From: Vicia villosa
Taxonomy: Eukaryota > Streptophyta > Magnoliopsida > Fabales > Fabaceae
Assembly (NCBI RefSeq): GCF_029867415.1
Contig: NC_081183.1
Coordinates: forward strand, 141,383,951-141,447,950
DNA: 64,000 nucleotides
Direction: 5' to 3'
Position numbers and translations under genes: made by a program. Of the stretch, positions 37,442-48,290 are shown piece after piece. The notes beneath the pieces were generated by a model, which was not told where the DNA came from, made no database searches, and saw only the letters and a program-made list of their open reading frames with translations. The number at the start of each line of letters is the position of its first letter. Within the stretch, counting starts at the first letter, position 1.

Positions 37442-38078
37442 GAAAACGAAAGACGAAACACTCGCACTGCCAAGCCTACTCTGGCCATCCATATAACATC
37501 GTCCCCAAATCCGTATCATACCCTGATTATCTCTCAGCCACCAAATCATCACCATATATCGCCGCCGCTACATCCTGCAACCATAGACAAAAAAGCAACC
37601 TTCGTTACCCACTCGTCTAGTGACCAACCTTCATTGTCGAAGATACATAGTAATCTCTCCACACTTTACTTCTCTCTCTCTCTCTCGTGCACAGCAACCC
37701 TCATGTCTCTCTTTCTCTCATACATCGTTTAATTTTACTTTGACTATTATTTCTCAATTTTGATTTGGTATAGTTCAAATTTTAATATTCAGGGTTTTTA
37801 GATAAATTTTGTTGAATAAAAAAATTAATCCAAATTTAATTTGAATTTTTGTATTTCATCATTTCAATAAAACATGATACTTTTAAGAAATATGAAAGTT
37901 AAGATAAATCGGTCACATGGATGCTACATGAAACTGACAAAGACGCCACATGATAAAAAAAGTTAACTCTATTTGTAGGAAAATGACGAAAAAGACTAAT
38001 ATTATACAGTGAATAGATCAAAATGAACTATGAATACAACAGACGAAAAGAATATTTAACCTAAATATATGTAAAGAA
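37442..38078. other. Gene-free region
   Basis: Holds a short CT-rich tract near 37670-37690 and AT-rich sequence; no feature is supported. Confidence 0.4.
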
Positions 38079-38906
38079 TATTGAAGAGTGTTCTGGACTG
38101 GGCCGAGCAGGTCCAGCTCTTGTTGCTAGCCGAGCAAGCCCAATACGTTTGGGCCCATTTCCTTGATTATCGTTACGAATCAGTCAAGCATGAAGACCAC
38201 GTGTAACGCTTCAGCGAAGGATTCGGTCAACCTCCTCCGAATCCTACGCCACGCTCATCCAGAACGTGAGTCACCTGCTGACTCAGCCCTAGCAGAGGGT
38301 GTTCTGCCAGTTTCCTAGCACGTGGGCTTCCAACTGGATTTGGCCCAATTAGGAAACCTTGGCCCAGCGCTGGGGGCTATAAATACCCTCTTTCACCAGA
38401 GGGTCAGGTATTTATTCTTCACTTCTTAAACCCTCATTCTCTCTGATAGCTGCTGACTTTAGCATCGGAGAACCTTGCAGGTACCCCCCCATCCTGTTCA
38501 TCAACCTAGATCCTGCTGCTGTGACGATCCACTCTGATCCGGTAAGATCAAAGAGTAATTCAATATTCATAAGATGAGCATCATAAGTTCTGATGTTGGC
38601 TGATCTTCTGATGGTTACTCAGAAGATAGTGTTGACCAGAAGTTCTACCTTCTGGGTCCTGTTAGCTTAACTATTTAGTTAGTAAGGGTACTTTAGTATT
38701 TTGTAGTACTGTACTGTTTGTACCTTAAACTTGTTCACTAAGTTTAGTCTGTTAGAGCTTAGGTGGCAAATTTTCTTTTGTATAAATAGTCTTGTAGTAG
38801 CTATCATTTATTAACAACGGAAGTAGAATATACAATATTATTCTCTCTCATTAATCTTTGTGTCGTTATTCTCTTTGTCATCATCTTTATTCTTTGTGCA
38901 CCAACA
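38079..38906 (+). repeat. Copia 5' LTR (interrupted)
   Basis: Its two parts, 38079-38088 and 38556-38906, align with 43200-43560. GTATAAATAG near 38779 is a likely TATA box. It ends ACCAACA. Confidence 0.88.
38089..38550 (+). mobile_element. Solo LTR nested in the copia 5' LTR
   Basis: 462 bp, starting TGTTCTGGACTGGGCC and ending GGTAAGATCA, flanked by a perfect AAGAG duplication (38084-38088 and 38551-38555). It is much more GC-rich than its surroundings and has a CTATAAATACC box near 38379. No internal sequence remains, so it is a solo LTR; the clade is not recognised. Confidence 0.85.
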
Positions 38907-38907
38907 A

Positions 38908-38921
38908 TTGGTATCTAGAGC
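38908..38921 (+). promoter_or_regulatory. Copia primer-binding site
   Basis: TTGGTATCTAGAGC is TGGTATCAGAGC (initiator Met tRNA) with a one-base change of length. Confidence 0.8.
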
Positions 38922-39093
38922 TCCGGTTCCAAACACAGGGAAACACGAGTGAACGTGAGTTTGTGTAACTGTGTGATTGATTTTGTTTCTGGGAAACAAA
39001 GTTGTGTTAAATCACATTTTTCTTGATTGTTTGTGGGTTAGGAAACACTGTGTGAGTGTGAGTGAAATCTAATTTTGTTGCCCAAGTTTAAAG

Positions 39094-40036
39094 ATGAGTG
39101 GAAGCAACTTGAATACCAAACTTCCAGTTCTTGATGGCAAAAACTGGAATAGATGGATGATTCAAATGCGTGTATTATTTGGTGCTCAAAGATGTTCTAG
39201 ATCTTGTCATTGGAGGATATGTTCCGGTTGCAGCGGATGCAACGGAAGAACAAAGAGAAGTGCAGAGAGAGACGAAGAAGAGAGATCAAAAGACGTTGTT
39301 CTTCATCCATCAGTGTATGGATGTGAATGTGTTTGAGAAGATTGCTGATTTTATGACGTCAAAGGAGAAATGGGATATACTGGTCAGGTGTTACGGTGGT
39401 GACGTATCAGTGAAGAAGGTGAAGCTTCAATCCCTGAGAAAGCATTATGAGAATCTCAACATGAAGAACAATGAGAAAGTTTCTAAGTATATCTCTAGAG
39501 TGATTTTGATCACTAATGAGATGAAGGCTTGTGGAGAAACTCTTTCTGAACAAGTAATCATAGAGAAGATATTGAGGTCACTTACTCCTCAATTTGATTA
39601 TATTGTTGTATCTATTGAACATTCTAAAGATCTGGAAACCATGAGAATAGAAGAGTTGCAAAGTAGTTTAGAAGCACAAGAGTTGCGTCTGACTGAGAGA
39701 ACTTTTGAGAGAGAAGTTGAGCAAGCTCTAAAGGCTTCTTTTGTCAAGAAACACCAGAAGCATAGACGTGGTGATAGATTCCAGAAGGAAGCATCAACTT
39801 CTGATGAGAAGAGATATCAGAAGGGAAAGGATAAGAAGAAAGTTCAATGTTACTGTTGCAAACAGTTTAGCCATTTCGCTAGAGACTGTTTGGAAAACAA
39901 AGGAAGGAAATCAGAAGAAGCAAATATAGCTAGAGGTGATTCAGAGGATGAACCTGTGCTATTAATGGCTTTAGAGTCTGACGGAAGATGTTTTCAGAGT
40001 GGTGGTATATGGACACTGGGTGTTCAAATCACTTGA
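39094..40036 (+). pseudogene. Copia gag with zinc knuckle, frameshifted
   Basis: Starts MSGSNLNTKLPVLDG at 39094. An extra A near 39188 shifts the frame after VLFGAQ; the gag core continues in the frame from 39170 with DVLDLVIGGYVP, KEKWDILVRCYGG, and LRSLTPQFDYIV. The CCHC knuckle is CYCCKQFSHFARDC (about 39850-39890). Near 39990 the frame changes again just before the protease. The length of about 310 residues is normal for a copia gag. Confidence 0.85.
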
Positions 40037-41028
40037 TTGGAAACAAACAATGGCTGATAGATTTTGACTCTGAAAGGAGGACAAAGATCAGATGTGCTGA
40101 TGACAAGTACCTTTATGCAGAAGGAATGAGAAATTTCAAAGTCAGAGTGAAGAATGGGAAGAATGTTCTGATCAAAGATGTTTGGTATGTTCCTGGAATC
40201 AAAAGCAATCTGATGAGTTTGGGTCAGCTCATTGAAAAAGGTTTCTCAGTTGTTATGAAGAACAACCTCTTGAAGTTGTATGATTTCAATCAGAAGTTGA
40301 TTATGCAATCTGAACAGGGAAGCAATAGAAAATTCAAGGTGAATGTAGAAACAACTGAAACAGAGTGTCCGAGTGCAGAAGGCTCAGAAGGTGATAGTAA
40401 GCTGTGGCATAAGAGGTTGGGGCACTTGAACTATAGAAGTCTAGGGCATCTAAGTTCTAAGAAGCTTGTACATGGCATTCCAAAGATTGTGAAGCCTGAG
40501 AAGTCGTGTGAGGTATGCATGAAAGGCAAACAACCCAGACTTCCATTTGTATCAGAAGTTGCTCCAAGAGCAAAGCATGCTCTGGGAGTAGTGCACTCTG
40601 ATGTGTGTGGACCATTTCCAGAACCTTCACTTGGAGGAAATAGGTATTTTGTGTTTTTTGTGGATGAGTTCACAAGAATGACGTGGGTAACACTTATCAA
40701 GTTTAAAACTGAGGTGTTCACAGAATTCCAGAAGTTCAAGGTGAAGGCTGAGAAGCAGAGTGGTCAGAAGATAAAGATTCTCAGAACGGATGGTGGAGGT
40801 GAGTATAACTCTACAGAATTCCAGAAGTTCTGTGATGATAATGGAATTGAGCATGAGGTTACTGCTCCTTATACTCCTCAACACAATGGTCTGACTGAAC
40901 GTAGAAACCGTACTTTGTTTTATATGACGAGAAGTATGCTAAAAGAGAAGAAGCTTCCTCACAATCTCTGGGGAGAAGCTGTTGTTACTGCAGCATATGT
41001 GCTCAACAGGATCCAACGAAGAGGCTGA
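39988..41028 (+). pseudogene. Copia protease and integrase segment
   Basis: The protease active site is MDTGCSNHL, intact. GAG-pre-integrase has [14 protein letters not shown] and CEVCMKGKQ. The integrase keeps Asp in HSDVCGPF, Asp in [10 protein letters not shown] and Glu in [12 protein letters not shown]. It ends early at 41028 because one base is missing near 41010, where LNRxPTKRL is expected. Confidence 0.88.
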
Positions 41029-42200
41029 AGGAAATTGTTTCTTTAGAGAAGTGGACTAAAGAGAAGCAAAGTGTTAGTCATCTGAAGGTTTTTGGTTCTG
41101 TGTGTTTCAAAGATGTTCCAGAAGCTAGAAGGAAGAAGCTGGATGATAGGAGCAAAGTGATGTTACTGGTGGGGTACCACAATACAGGTGCATACAAGCT
41201 CTATTGTCCAGAAACTAACAAAGTTGAAGTCAGCAGAGATGTCATTGTGAAAGAATCAGAAGTTTGGGATTGGAGAGAGTCTCAACCAACTTCTGATGTA
41301 GAGATAAATTTTGAAGAAGAGTTAGAGTCAAAAGATGAAGAATCTTATGAAGATGAGTCAGATGGTGAATCTGATTCTGATGATGATCCAGAGTCTGGTG
41401 GTAGTCATGATTATGGAAGGGAAAACTCTGAAGACGTAGAGTCTGGAGGACAAGCTTCTGGAAATGATCGTGAAGGTGGTGACTCTAGAGGTGGTGACTC
41501 TGGAGTAGGTGACTCTGAAGTAGCTCAAAGGCCACAAAGAGTCAGAACTATACCTAGAAGGTTTGCATATTTTGACATGTTGCAAGACACAAAAGTTGAC
41601 TCAGAGGGAGATGTCATTCAGTGTGCCATATTAGTAGATTCTGAACCTATAAGTATTGAAGAAGCGCTCAAGAAGAAAGTCTGGTTGAATTCCATAAAAG
41701 AAGAACTTGAGGCTATAGAAAGAAACAAGACTTGGAAGCTGTTAGAACTTCCAAAGAAGAAGAAAGCCATCAGCGTCAGATGGGTTTTCAAGTTAAAGCT
41801 GAAGCCAGATGGATCAGTTGGTAAGCACAAAGCAAGGCTAGTGGCCAGAGGTTTTCTTTAGAAACCTGGACTAGATTACTTTGAGGTGTTTGCTCCTGTA
41901 GCTAGACATGAAACAATCAGGCTGGTGATTGCTTTAGCTGCAAACAGAGGTTGCTCCTTGATGCATGTGGATGTAAAGTCTGCATTTCTGAACGGTCCAT
42001 TACAAGAGGAGGTATACGTGTCACAACCCCCTGGCTTTGTGAAAAAGAATCAGGAAGGGATGGTGTACAAATTACACAAAGCTCTGTATGAATTAAAGCA
42101 AGCACCCAGAGCTTGGAATTTGAAAGTTGATTCATTTTTCAAGAAGCAAGGGTTTCAGAAGTGTGAGATGGAATATGGAGTTTATGTGCAACATTCTTGA
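41029..42200 (+). pseudogene. Copia integrase C-terminus and start of RT, two nonsense codons
   Basis: Continues as [13 protein letters not shown] and SHLKVFGSVCFKDVP. An acidic linker follows (Glu/Asp/Ser-rich, with GGDSRGGDSG repeats), then RT begins with WKLLELPKKKKAISVRWVFK. TAG at 41859-41861 interrupts GFL-KPGLDYFEVFAPVA, and TGA at 42198-42200 interrupts YVQHS-SNMILLCLYVDD. Both match a single-base change from a sense codon in one frame. Confidence 0.87.
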
Positions 42201-43178
42201 AGCAATATGATTCTGTTATGCCTTTATGTTGATGACATATTGCTTACAGGGAGTTGTCCAAAAGATCTGATGAAGTTCAAGAAGGTGCTGATGAATAAGT
42301 TTGAAATTACAGACCTTGGGAAAATGTCATATTTTCTAGGGATGGAGATTCTGTACTCAGAAGATGGAATCATTCTGCATCAACTGAAGTATGAATTGGA
42401 ACTTCTGAAGAAATTCAAGCTGGAGAATTGCAAAGCTGCTGTTACACCGTTAGAAACGAATCAGAAGTTGGACTCTGAATCTGAAGGTGAAGATGTTGAT
42501 GCTACGATCTTCAAACAACTGGTTTATTCTCTAAGGTATTTGTGTAATATCAGGCCTGATATATGCTATGCAGTTGGATTGGTTAGTAGGTTCATGAGTA
42601 AACCTAAGTGGTCCCATTACCAAGCTGCTGTCAGAGTCTTGAGATATATCAAGGGAACTCTGAAGTTTGGCATATTATTTCATTCTAGGAGAAAGGAAGA
42701 ATCAGAGTTATTGAGTTACTCTAACTCTGATTGGTGTGGAGACAGAGATGATAGAAGGAGTACCTCTGGATATTTGTTCATGTTTCTGGGAGGTCCTATT
42801 TCTTGGAGTTCCAAGAAGCAAGCTGTTGTTGCTCTATCAACCTGTGAAGCTGAGTACATTGCAGATGCTGTAGCTGCATGTCAAGCTATGTGGCTTCTGA
42901 ATCTATTAGAAGATCTGAAGATTAAAGTGAAGAAGCCTCTGAAGCTGATGATTGATAACAAGTCTACAATCAATCTTGCCAAGAATCCGGTGTTACACGG
43001 AAGAAGCAAGCATATTGAGACTAAGTATCATTTCTTGAGAAGCCAAGTCCATAATGGAACATTAGAAGTTGTGCACTATAGCACCCAGAAGCAGATGGCA
43101 GATGTTCTGACGAAGGCAATCAAGACCGATCAATTTCTTCGCTTAAGGAATGGAATTGGTGTTGTCAGCTTTGATTGA
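42201..43178 (+). pseudogene. Copia RT catalytic part and RNase H
   Basis: RT continues with the catalytic LYVDDILL box (near 42225) and GMEILYSEDG. RNase H shows SNSDWCGDRDDRRSTSGY, CEAEYIADA, LMIDNKSTINLAKNP and SKHIETKYHFLR, ending KQMADVLTKAI. The final stop at 43178 is about 20 bp before the 3' LTR. Confidence 0.9.
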
Positions 43179-43199
43179 AGAATATGAATTAAGGGTTGG

Positions 43200-43560
43200 T
43201 ATTGAAGAGTAATTCAATATTTAGAAGATGAGCATCAGAAGTTCTGATGTTGGCTGATCTTCTGATGGTTACTCAGAAGATAGTGTTGACCAGAAGTTCT
43301 ACCTTCTGGGTCCTGTTAGCTTAACTATTTAGTTAGTAAGGGTACTTTAGTATTTTGTAGTACTGTATTGTTTGTACCTTAAACTTGTTCACTAAGTTTA
43401 GTCTGTTAGGGCTTAGGTGGCAAATTTTCTTTTGTATAAATAGCCTTGTAGTAGATATCATTTATTAACAACGCAAGTAGAATGTACAATATTATTCTCT
43501 CTCATTAATCTTTGTGTCGTTATTCTCTTTGTCATCATCTTTATTCTTTGTGCACCAACA
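43200..43560 (+). repeat. Copia 3' LTR
   Basis: 361 bp, TATTGAAGAG...ACCAACA, followed by AAGAA. The purine-rich AATTAAGGGTTGG just before it is a probable polypurine tract. Confidence 0.9.
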
Positions 43561-43565
43561 AAGAA

Positions 43566-43915
43566 TCATCAATATTCAGAAGATGAGCATCAGAAGTTCT
43601 GATGTTGGCTGATCTTCTGATGGTTACTCAGAAGATAGTGTTGCCCAGAAGTTCTACCTTCTGGGTCCTGTTAGCTTAACTATTTAGTTAGTAAGGGTAC
43701 TTTAGTATTTTGTAGTACTGTACTGTTTGTACCTTAAACGTGTTCACTAAGTTTTGTCTGTTAGGACTTAGGTGGCAAATTTTCTTTTGTATAAATAGCC
43801 TTGTAGTAGATATCATTTATTAACAACGCAAGTAGAATGTACAATATTATTCTCTCTCATTAATCTTTGTGTCGTTATTCTCTTTGTCATCATCTTTATT
43901 CTTTGTGCACCAACA
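43566..43915 (+). repeat. Extra copia LTR, copy 1
   Basis: 350 bp, same family as the 43200-43560 LTR but about 11 bp shorter at its start (TCATCAATATTC). AAGAA lies on both sides (43561-43565, 43916-43920). It shares variants with copy 2 (AAACGTGTTCACTAAGTTTT) that the element's own 3' LTR lacks. Confidence 0.9.
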
Positions 43916-43920
43916 AAGAA

Positions 43921-44270
43921 TCATCAATATTCAGAAGATGAGCATCAGAAGTTCTGATGTTGGCTGATCTTCTGATGGTTACTCAGAAGATAGTGTTGCC
44001 CAGAAGTTCTACCTTCTGGGTCCTGTTAGCTTAACTATTTAGTTAGTAAGGGTACTTTAGTATTTTGTAGTACTGTACTGTTTGTACCTTAAACGTGTTC
44101 ACTAAGTTTTGTCTGTTAGGACTTAGGTGGCAAATTTTCTTTTATATAAATAGCCTTGTAATAGCTATCATTTATTAACAACGCAAGTAGAATGTACAAT
44201 ATTATTCTCTCTCATTAATTTTTGTGTCGTTATTCTCTTTGTCATCATCTTTATTCTTTGTGCACCAACA
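43921..44270 (+). repeat. Extra copia LTR, copy 2
   Basis: 350 bp, differing from copy 1 at only a handful of sites, again followed by AAGAA (44271-44275). Copies 1 and 2 form a tandem array with an exact 355-bp period. Confidence 0.9.
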
Positions 44271-44275
44271 AAGAA

Positions 44276-44885
44276 TCCAAAAAGGATTTCTGAATTTTCT
44301 ACATTCTAATTAATTTACTGAAGTGATTAAGTCTTGCATCCTAGTCAATAGTCAGAAATTATAGATAGTGGAGGTCCACCGTGATAAGCACCTTACTATT
44401 AATTTTGTTCTACTTCTAATACAACAAAGAAGCCAATTTGGTAGGCAATTGAATAACTCAAACCGCGTGAGAAAAAAAATCAAATTTTGATCATCTCATC
44501 AACTAGTTAAAAAAATATAATCAACGTTTTTTAAACAGAAAAGTATATGCAACTTCAGAAAAATATACAATAGTATAGATTAAAGAAGCACATTCGATTG
44601 CAAAATTTTGAACTTGAAGTTCTGAAGGTAACATCCACAATTAATTAGCAACAATAATTTTATTTCAACTCTTTGTCTTGTTTATAATATATACGTTCAA
44701 TTGGTCTAAGGCAATTCAAGAATAGTTCCTTTCTTCTGAAGAAAATTCAACAACAAATTTTATTTTTTTCATTGAAGAAAATACTGAGAAATTTCTTAAA
44801 CAGTTGTATTAGCATATCATCACTATGACAGCATAAATATGTTAAGGTGCTTCTAAGATCCACAAATAAATCTTAGCTCTAAACA
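44276..44885 (+). other. Upstream region of the WAK-like gene
   Basis: No transposon signature was found. This AT-rich 600 bp presumably holds the promoter of the gene starting at 44886; the nested LTR array ends immediately upstream of it. Confidence 0.35.
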
Positions 44886-47415
44886 ATGATTCTACCATTC
44901 ACAATATTTCATATCATTGTTTTAATAATATCTCCTCCACTAGCCTCAGGTTGTAATTCAACATGTGGAAGTTTGTATATTCCTTTCCCATTCGGAATGG
45001 ATGAACCTCATTGCTATGCACACAAATGGTTTGAAATAGAATGCAAATTAGGCAGAAATTCTTCTGATATTCCTAAACCTTACTTGAAGTCGTTAAATCT
45101 TGAGGTAAGAGATTTTGACGCAAACTCGAGCTTGGTTACAATTATGAGCCCAATTTACCATTCCAATTGTAAAAAAAAAACAAAAACAGTAGCAACAGTA
45201 ATAAAATTGTTACTCTTAGCGACAGTCCTTTTGTCTATTCACAGGATGAAAACACATTTCTAGCTGTGGGATGTAACAATCTTGCTTTTCTTCAGTCAAA
45301 CGGGACAACTGTTGGTGGTTGTGTATCAATTTGCGACAACGACAACAATAAGAGTAACAATTTCAATTTAGGTAACTACGATTGTAATGGAAAGTATTGT
45401 TGTAAGACTTCTTTGCCTTCACATCTTTCAGAGTTTAATGCAACAGTCAGAGGTTTAGGCGAACTGAGTAGTGGTGGGTGTGGTTATGCTTTGATTGCAA
45501 GGACTTATTGGATAATATTCGGTAGTTCGGATAACAGAGCATATGAGATTGAGAAATTGAATGAATTGAAGAATATGGAATATGTTCCTGCACTTCTTGA
45601 GTGGGAGATTTTGAATGATATGTTAATTAATTCCACATTTCAACTACCTCCAGATTGTTATGACTCCAACGTTACTTCTTTAAGTAGTAAAAACACTGGT
45701 AGGCAATGTCGATGCTCCGAGGGTTACTACGGCAATTCCTACCTTGCTGGAGGTTGCACAGGTTTTTCAATGTCTTCCTTTATATAGTATAATATGTCAT
45801 AATGTTTTATCATTCTCGGGAACAATGTTGCAGACTTAGTTGCTTCTCTAAGAAATCATTAACAAATTTCCTTAGAACATCTTTATTACTACAGAAAGTA
45901 AAATAGATGTTTTTGAACTAAACATAGTTTATAAAGTTTATTGAATTTTATCTGGTTCCATGCCCCGTTTCTAATTCAATTTGACTTTAAGAAGAAATAT
46001 ATACGAATTTTAAACTTGGTTCTTTTGTTTCAGAAAATCAAAGATTTTCATATAAGAATAATCGGGTGAAGAAGTGGGCTATTAATGTAGGTATGTACCA
46101 AATTCATAAATGAAGAATAATAATTTTATAGCTTCTCATCGACCATGTCTGATGGTAAGCTAGAGCTTGGTAAACATGTATACTCACCACATATTTATAA
46201 TCACCTAATATATGATGACCGTAGGAATTTCATCAAGTCTCGGATCCATCGGTTTGCTCATTGGTCTATGGTTTTTGTACAAATCTATAAAACGAAGAAT
46301 GGTAAAGAAACGCAGAGAAAACTTCTTCAAAAGAAACGGTGGTTTGTTGTTACAAAAAAGAATGTCTTCAGGAGAAGTAAATGTTGATAGAACTACTCTA
46401 TTCACGTTAAAGGATTTAAAAAAAGCCACCGACAATTTCAATAAGAATAGAGTTCTTGGAAAGGGAGGCCAAGGTACAGTTTACAAGGGCATGTTGGTGG
46501 ATGGTAAAATTGTTGCAGTGAAAAAATTTAAGGTTGAAGGAAAGGTTGAAGAGTTCATCAATGAGTTTGTGATTCTTTCACAAATCAACAATAGAAATAT
46601 TGTCAAACTATTGGGATGTTGTTTGGAGACAGAAATTCCGTTGCTTGTTTATGAATTCATTCCCAATGGTAATCTTTTTGAGTATCTGCATGACCAAAAT
46701 GACATGGGACATGCGTTTGAGAATTGCCTGCGAAATTGCTGGAGCTTTATTTTATTTGCACTCAGTTGCATCTCAACCTATTTATCATAGAGACATCAAA
46801 TCAACAAATATACTATTGGATGAAAAGTATAGGGCAAAAGTAGCAGATTTTGGAGCATCAAGAATAATTTTAATTGAAGATACTCATCTTACCACAATGG
46901 TTCAAGGTACTTTTGGATACATAGACCCGGAGTATTTTTACACTAGCCAATTTACCGAGAAAAGTGATGTTTATAGCTTTGGAGTAGTCCTTGCTGAACT
47001 TTTAACTGGTAAAAAGCCAATATCTTCTACAACAACATCCGAGGATTCACAAAATTTATCTTCCTATTTTGTTCAGTGTATAGAGGAGAATATGTTGTTT
47101 GACATTATTGACAAAAGGACCATAGAAGGAGGGGAGAAAGAACATATCATTGCAGTTGCAAATCTTGCATATAGATGCTTAGAAATAAATGGAAGAAAAC
47201 GACCAACTATGAAAGAAGTCACATTAGAATTGGAAGGGATCAGTGGATTCAATAACAAGTTTAATGCACAACAAAATGACGAGGAAATTGAGTTTTATGG
47301 AATTGAACAATATCAACCTTGGGATGGGTTTTCTGCATCAAATTCATTATCAATTATGAGCAACCAAACACACTCCACAGACTCGAAGCTTATGCACATT
47401 CGTGCAATAGAATAG
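44886..47415 (+). pseudogene. Wall-associated-kinase-like receptor kinase gene, two frameshifts
   Basis: Three exons: 44886-45761, 46034-46090 and 46225-47415, all with GT...AG introns and consistent phase. Exon 1 encodes a signal peptide, then the Cys-rich GUB_WAK domain (CGSLYIPFPFGM, CYAHKWFEIEC, FLAVGCNNLAFL, CSEGYYGNSY). Exon 3 opens with the membrane span ([16 protein letters not shown]), then a kinase with [34 protein letters not shown] and GYIDPEY, so an RD-type kinase. Such receptors bind pectin or signal in defence and growth. The frame breaks in a ten-A run at 45171-45180 (11 or 8 As would restore it) and again near 46690, between HDQN and [10 protein letters not shown]. Both breaks are in otherwise well-conserved coding sequence, so this is a very recent pseudogene or has sequencing errors. 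No EGF repeat is visible, placing it with WAK-like rather than classical WAK proteins. Confidence 0.88.
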
Positions 47416-47960
47416 TTTTTTTTGTTTTTTTTTTTAGAATAGTTGATTTGCTTAATTTCTTTTCTTTGGTATTAATTATTGTATCATTTTATTACAAATA
47501 AGAGTTTGCTTAGAATTTGAAAATCAGATTTATGGATAGTGAATTACATTTGGTGTATTTTGTAAGCATAAAACTTAACGGTCATTTGCTTAAGGTCTTG
47601 TGTGTAAAGATGTGAGAATAATGTTTTTAAAAATAAGATATTACCATTTACTGTAGTTATTCTCCTTTTCTTTCCTTTTTTACATGAATGATGGTAAGAT
47701 GCCTTGAAAGTCTGTGACAATAAAATGTTATCATGGATGGTTGATTGGTAGAGGAGGTTGATCTCGAAGATGGTATTGGTTGAACAATCCAAAGATGTAG
47801 ATACTGATTCCTCGATATACCAGTTCACATAAGCCCCTCAAGCACAAGGATTGAAAGGGAAAAATGATTAAGTCTAAAATACAAGCAGTACGACTTGAGA
47901 TCAGTACGACTTGAGATTGTCTTTAATTAGTAGGAAATTTGCTTCTCTGTAGTTTTAATT
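47416..47960. other. 3' flank of the WAK-like gene
   Basis: Likely 3' UTR and downstream AT-rich sequence. The small frame on the minus strand (47544-47828) has no recognised domain. Confidence 0.35.
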
Positions 47961-47964
47961 CATA

Positions 47965-48290
47965 ATATTTCGTAGGGAGTCGCCCGTAGACATGAGGATA
48001 CCTTGGAGGGTTTCAACATAATCCACCGAGAGAATAGGTCGCAGGTGCAAGGATACCCTTAAGGGTTCTAGAATAGTGTCCTAAGTATCCCATAGGCTCA
48101 AGGATACGTCGGAGGATTATTCCAGTATAATATCCTGTAGGCGCAGGGATACCCTAGAAGATTTCAACATAATTCCTCGTAGGGAGTATCTTGTAGGCAC
48201 AAAGTTAGTCCGGCGGGTGCCAGCAAAATGCCCCGTATGAAATAGCTTGTATGCACAAGGATATTTTGGAGGGTTCGAACATGTTACCTC
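47965..48290 (+). repeat. Diverged tandem repeat, about 57-bp unit
   Basis: Around six units of the type GTAGGCACAAGGATACCCT followed by AGGGTTTCAACATAAT and CCTCGTAGGGAGT. They are heavily diverged and the spacing is not exact. Confidence 0.6.

Larger units (their letters stand above)
38079..43560 (+). mobile_element. Ty1/copia retrotransposon (Tnt1-like), disabled, 5' LTR split by a solo LTR
   Basis: The 5' LTR begins TATTGAAGAG at 38079, is interrupted after 38088 by an inserted solo LTR, and resumes at 38556-38906. The 3' LTR is 43200-43560. Without the insertion both are about 361 bp and roughly 97% alike. The element is bounded by AAGAA (38074-38078 and 43561-43565). A primer-binding site follows the 5' LTR. 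Gag, protease, integrase, RT and RNase H occur in copia order but are split by at least five lesions. Confidence 0.9.
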
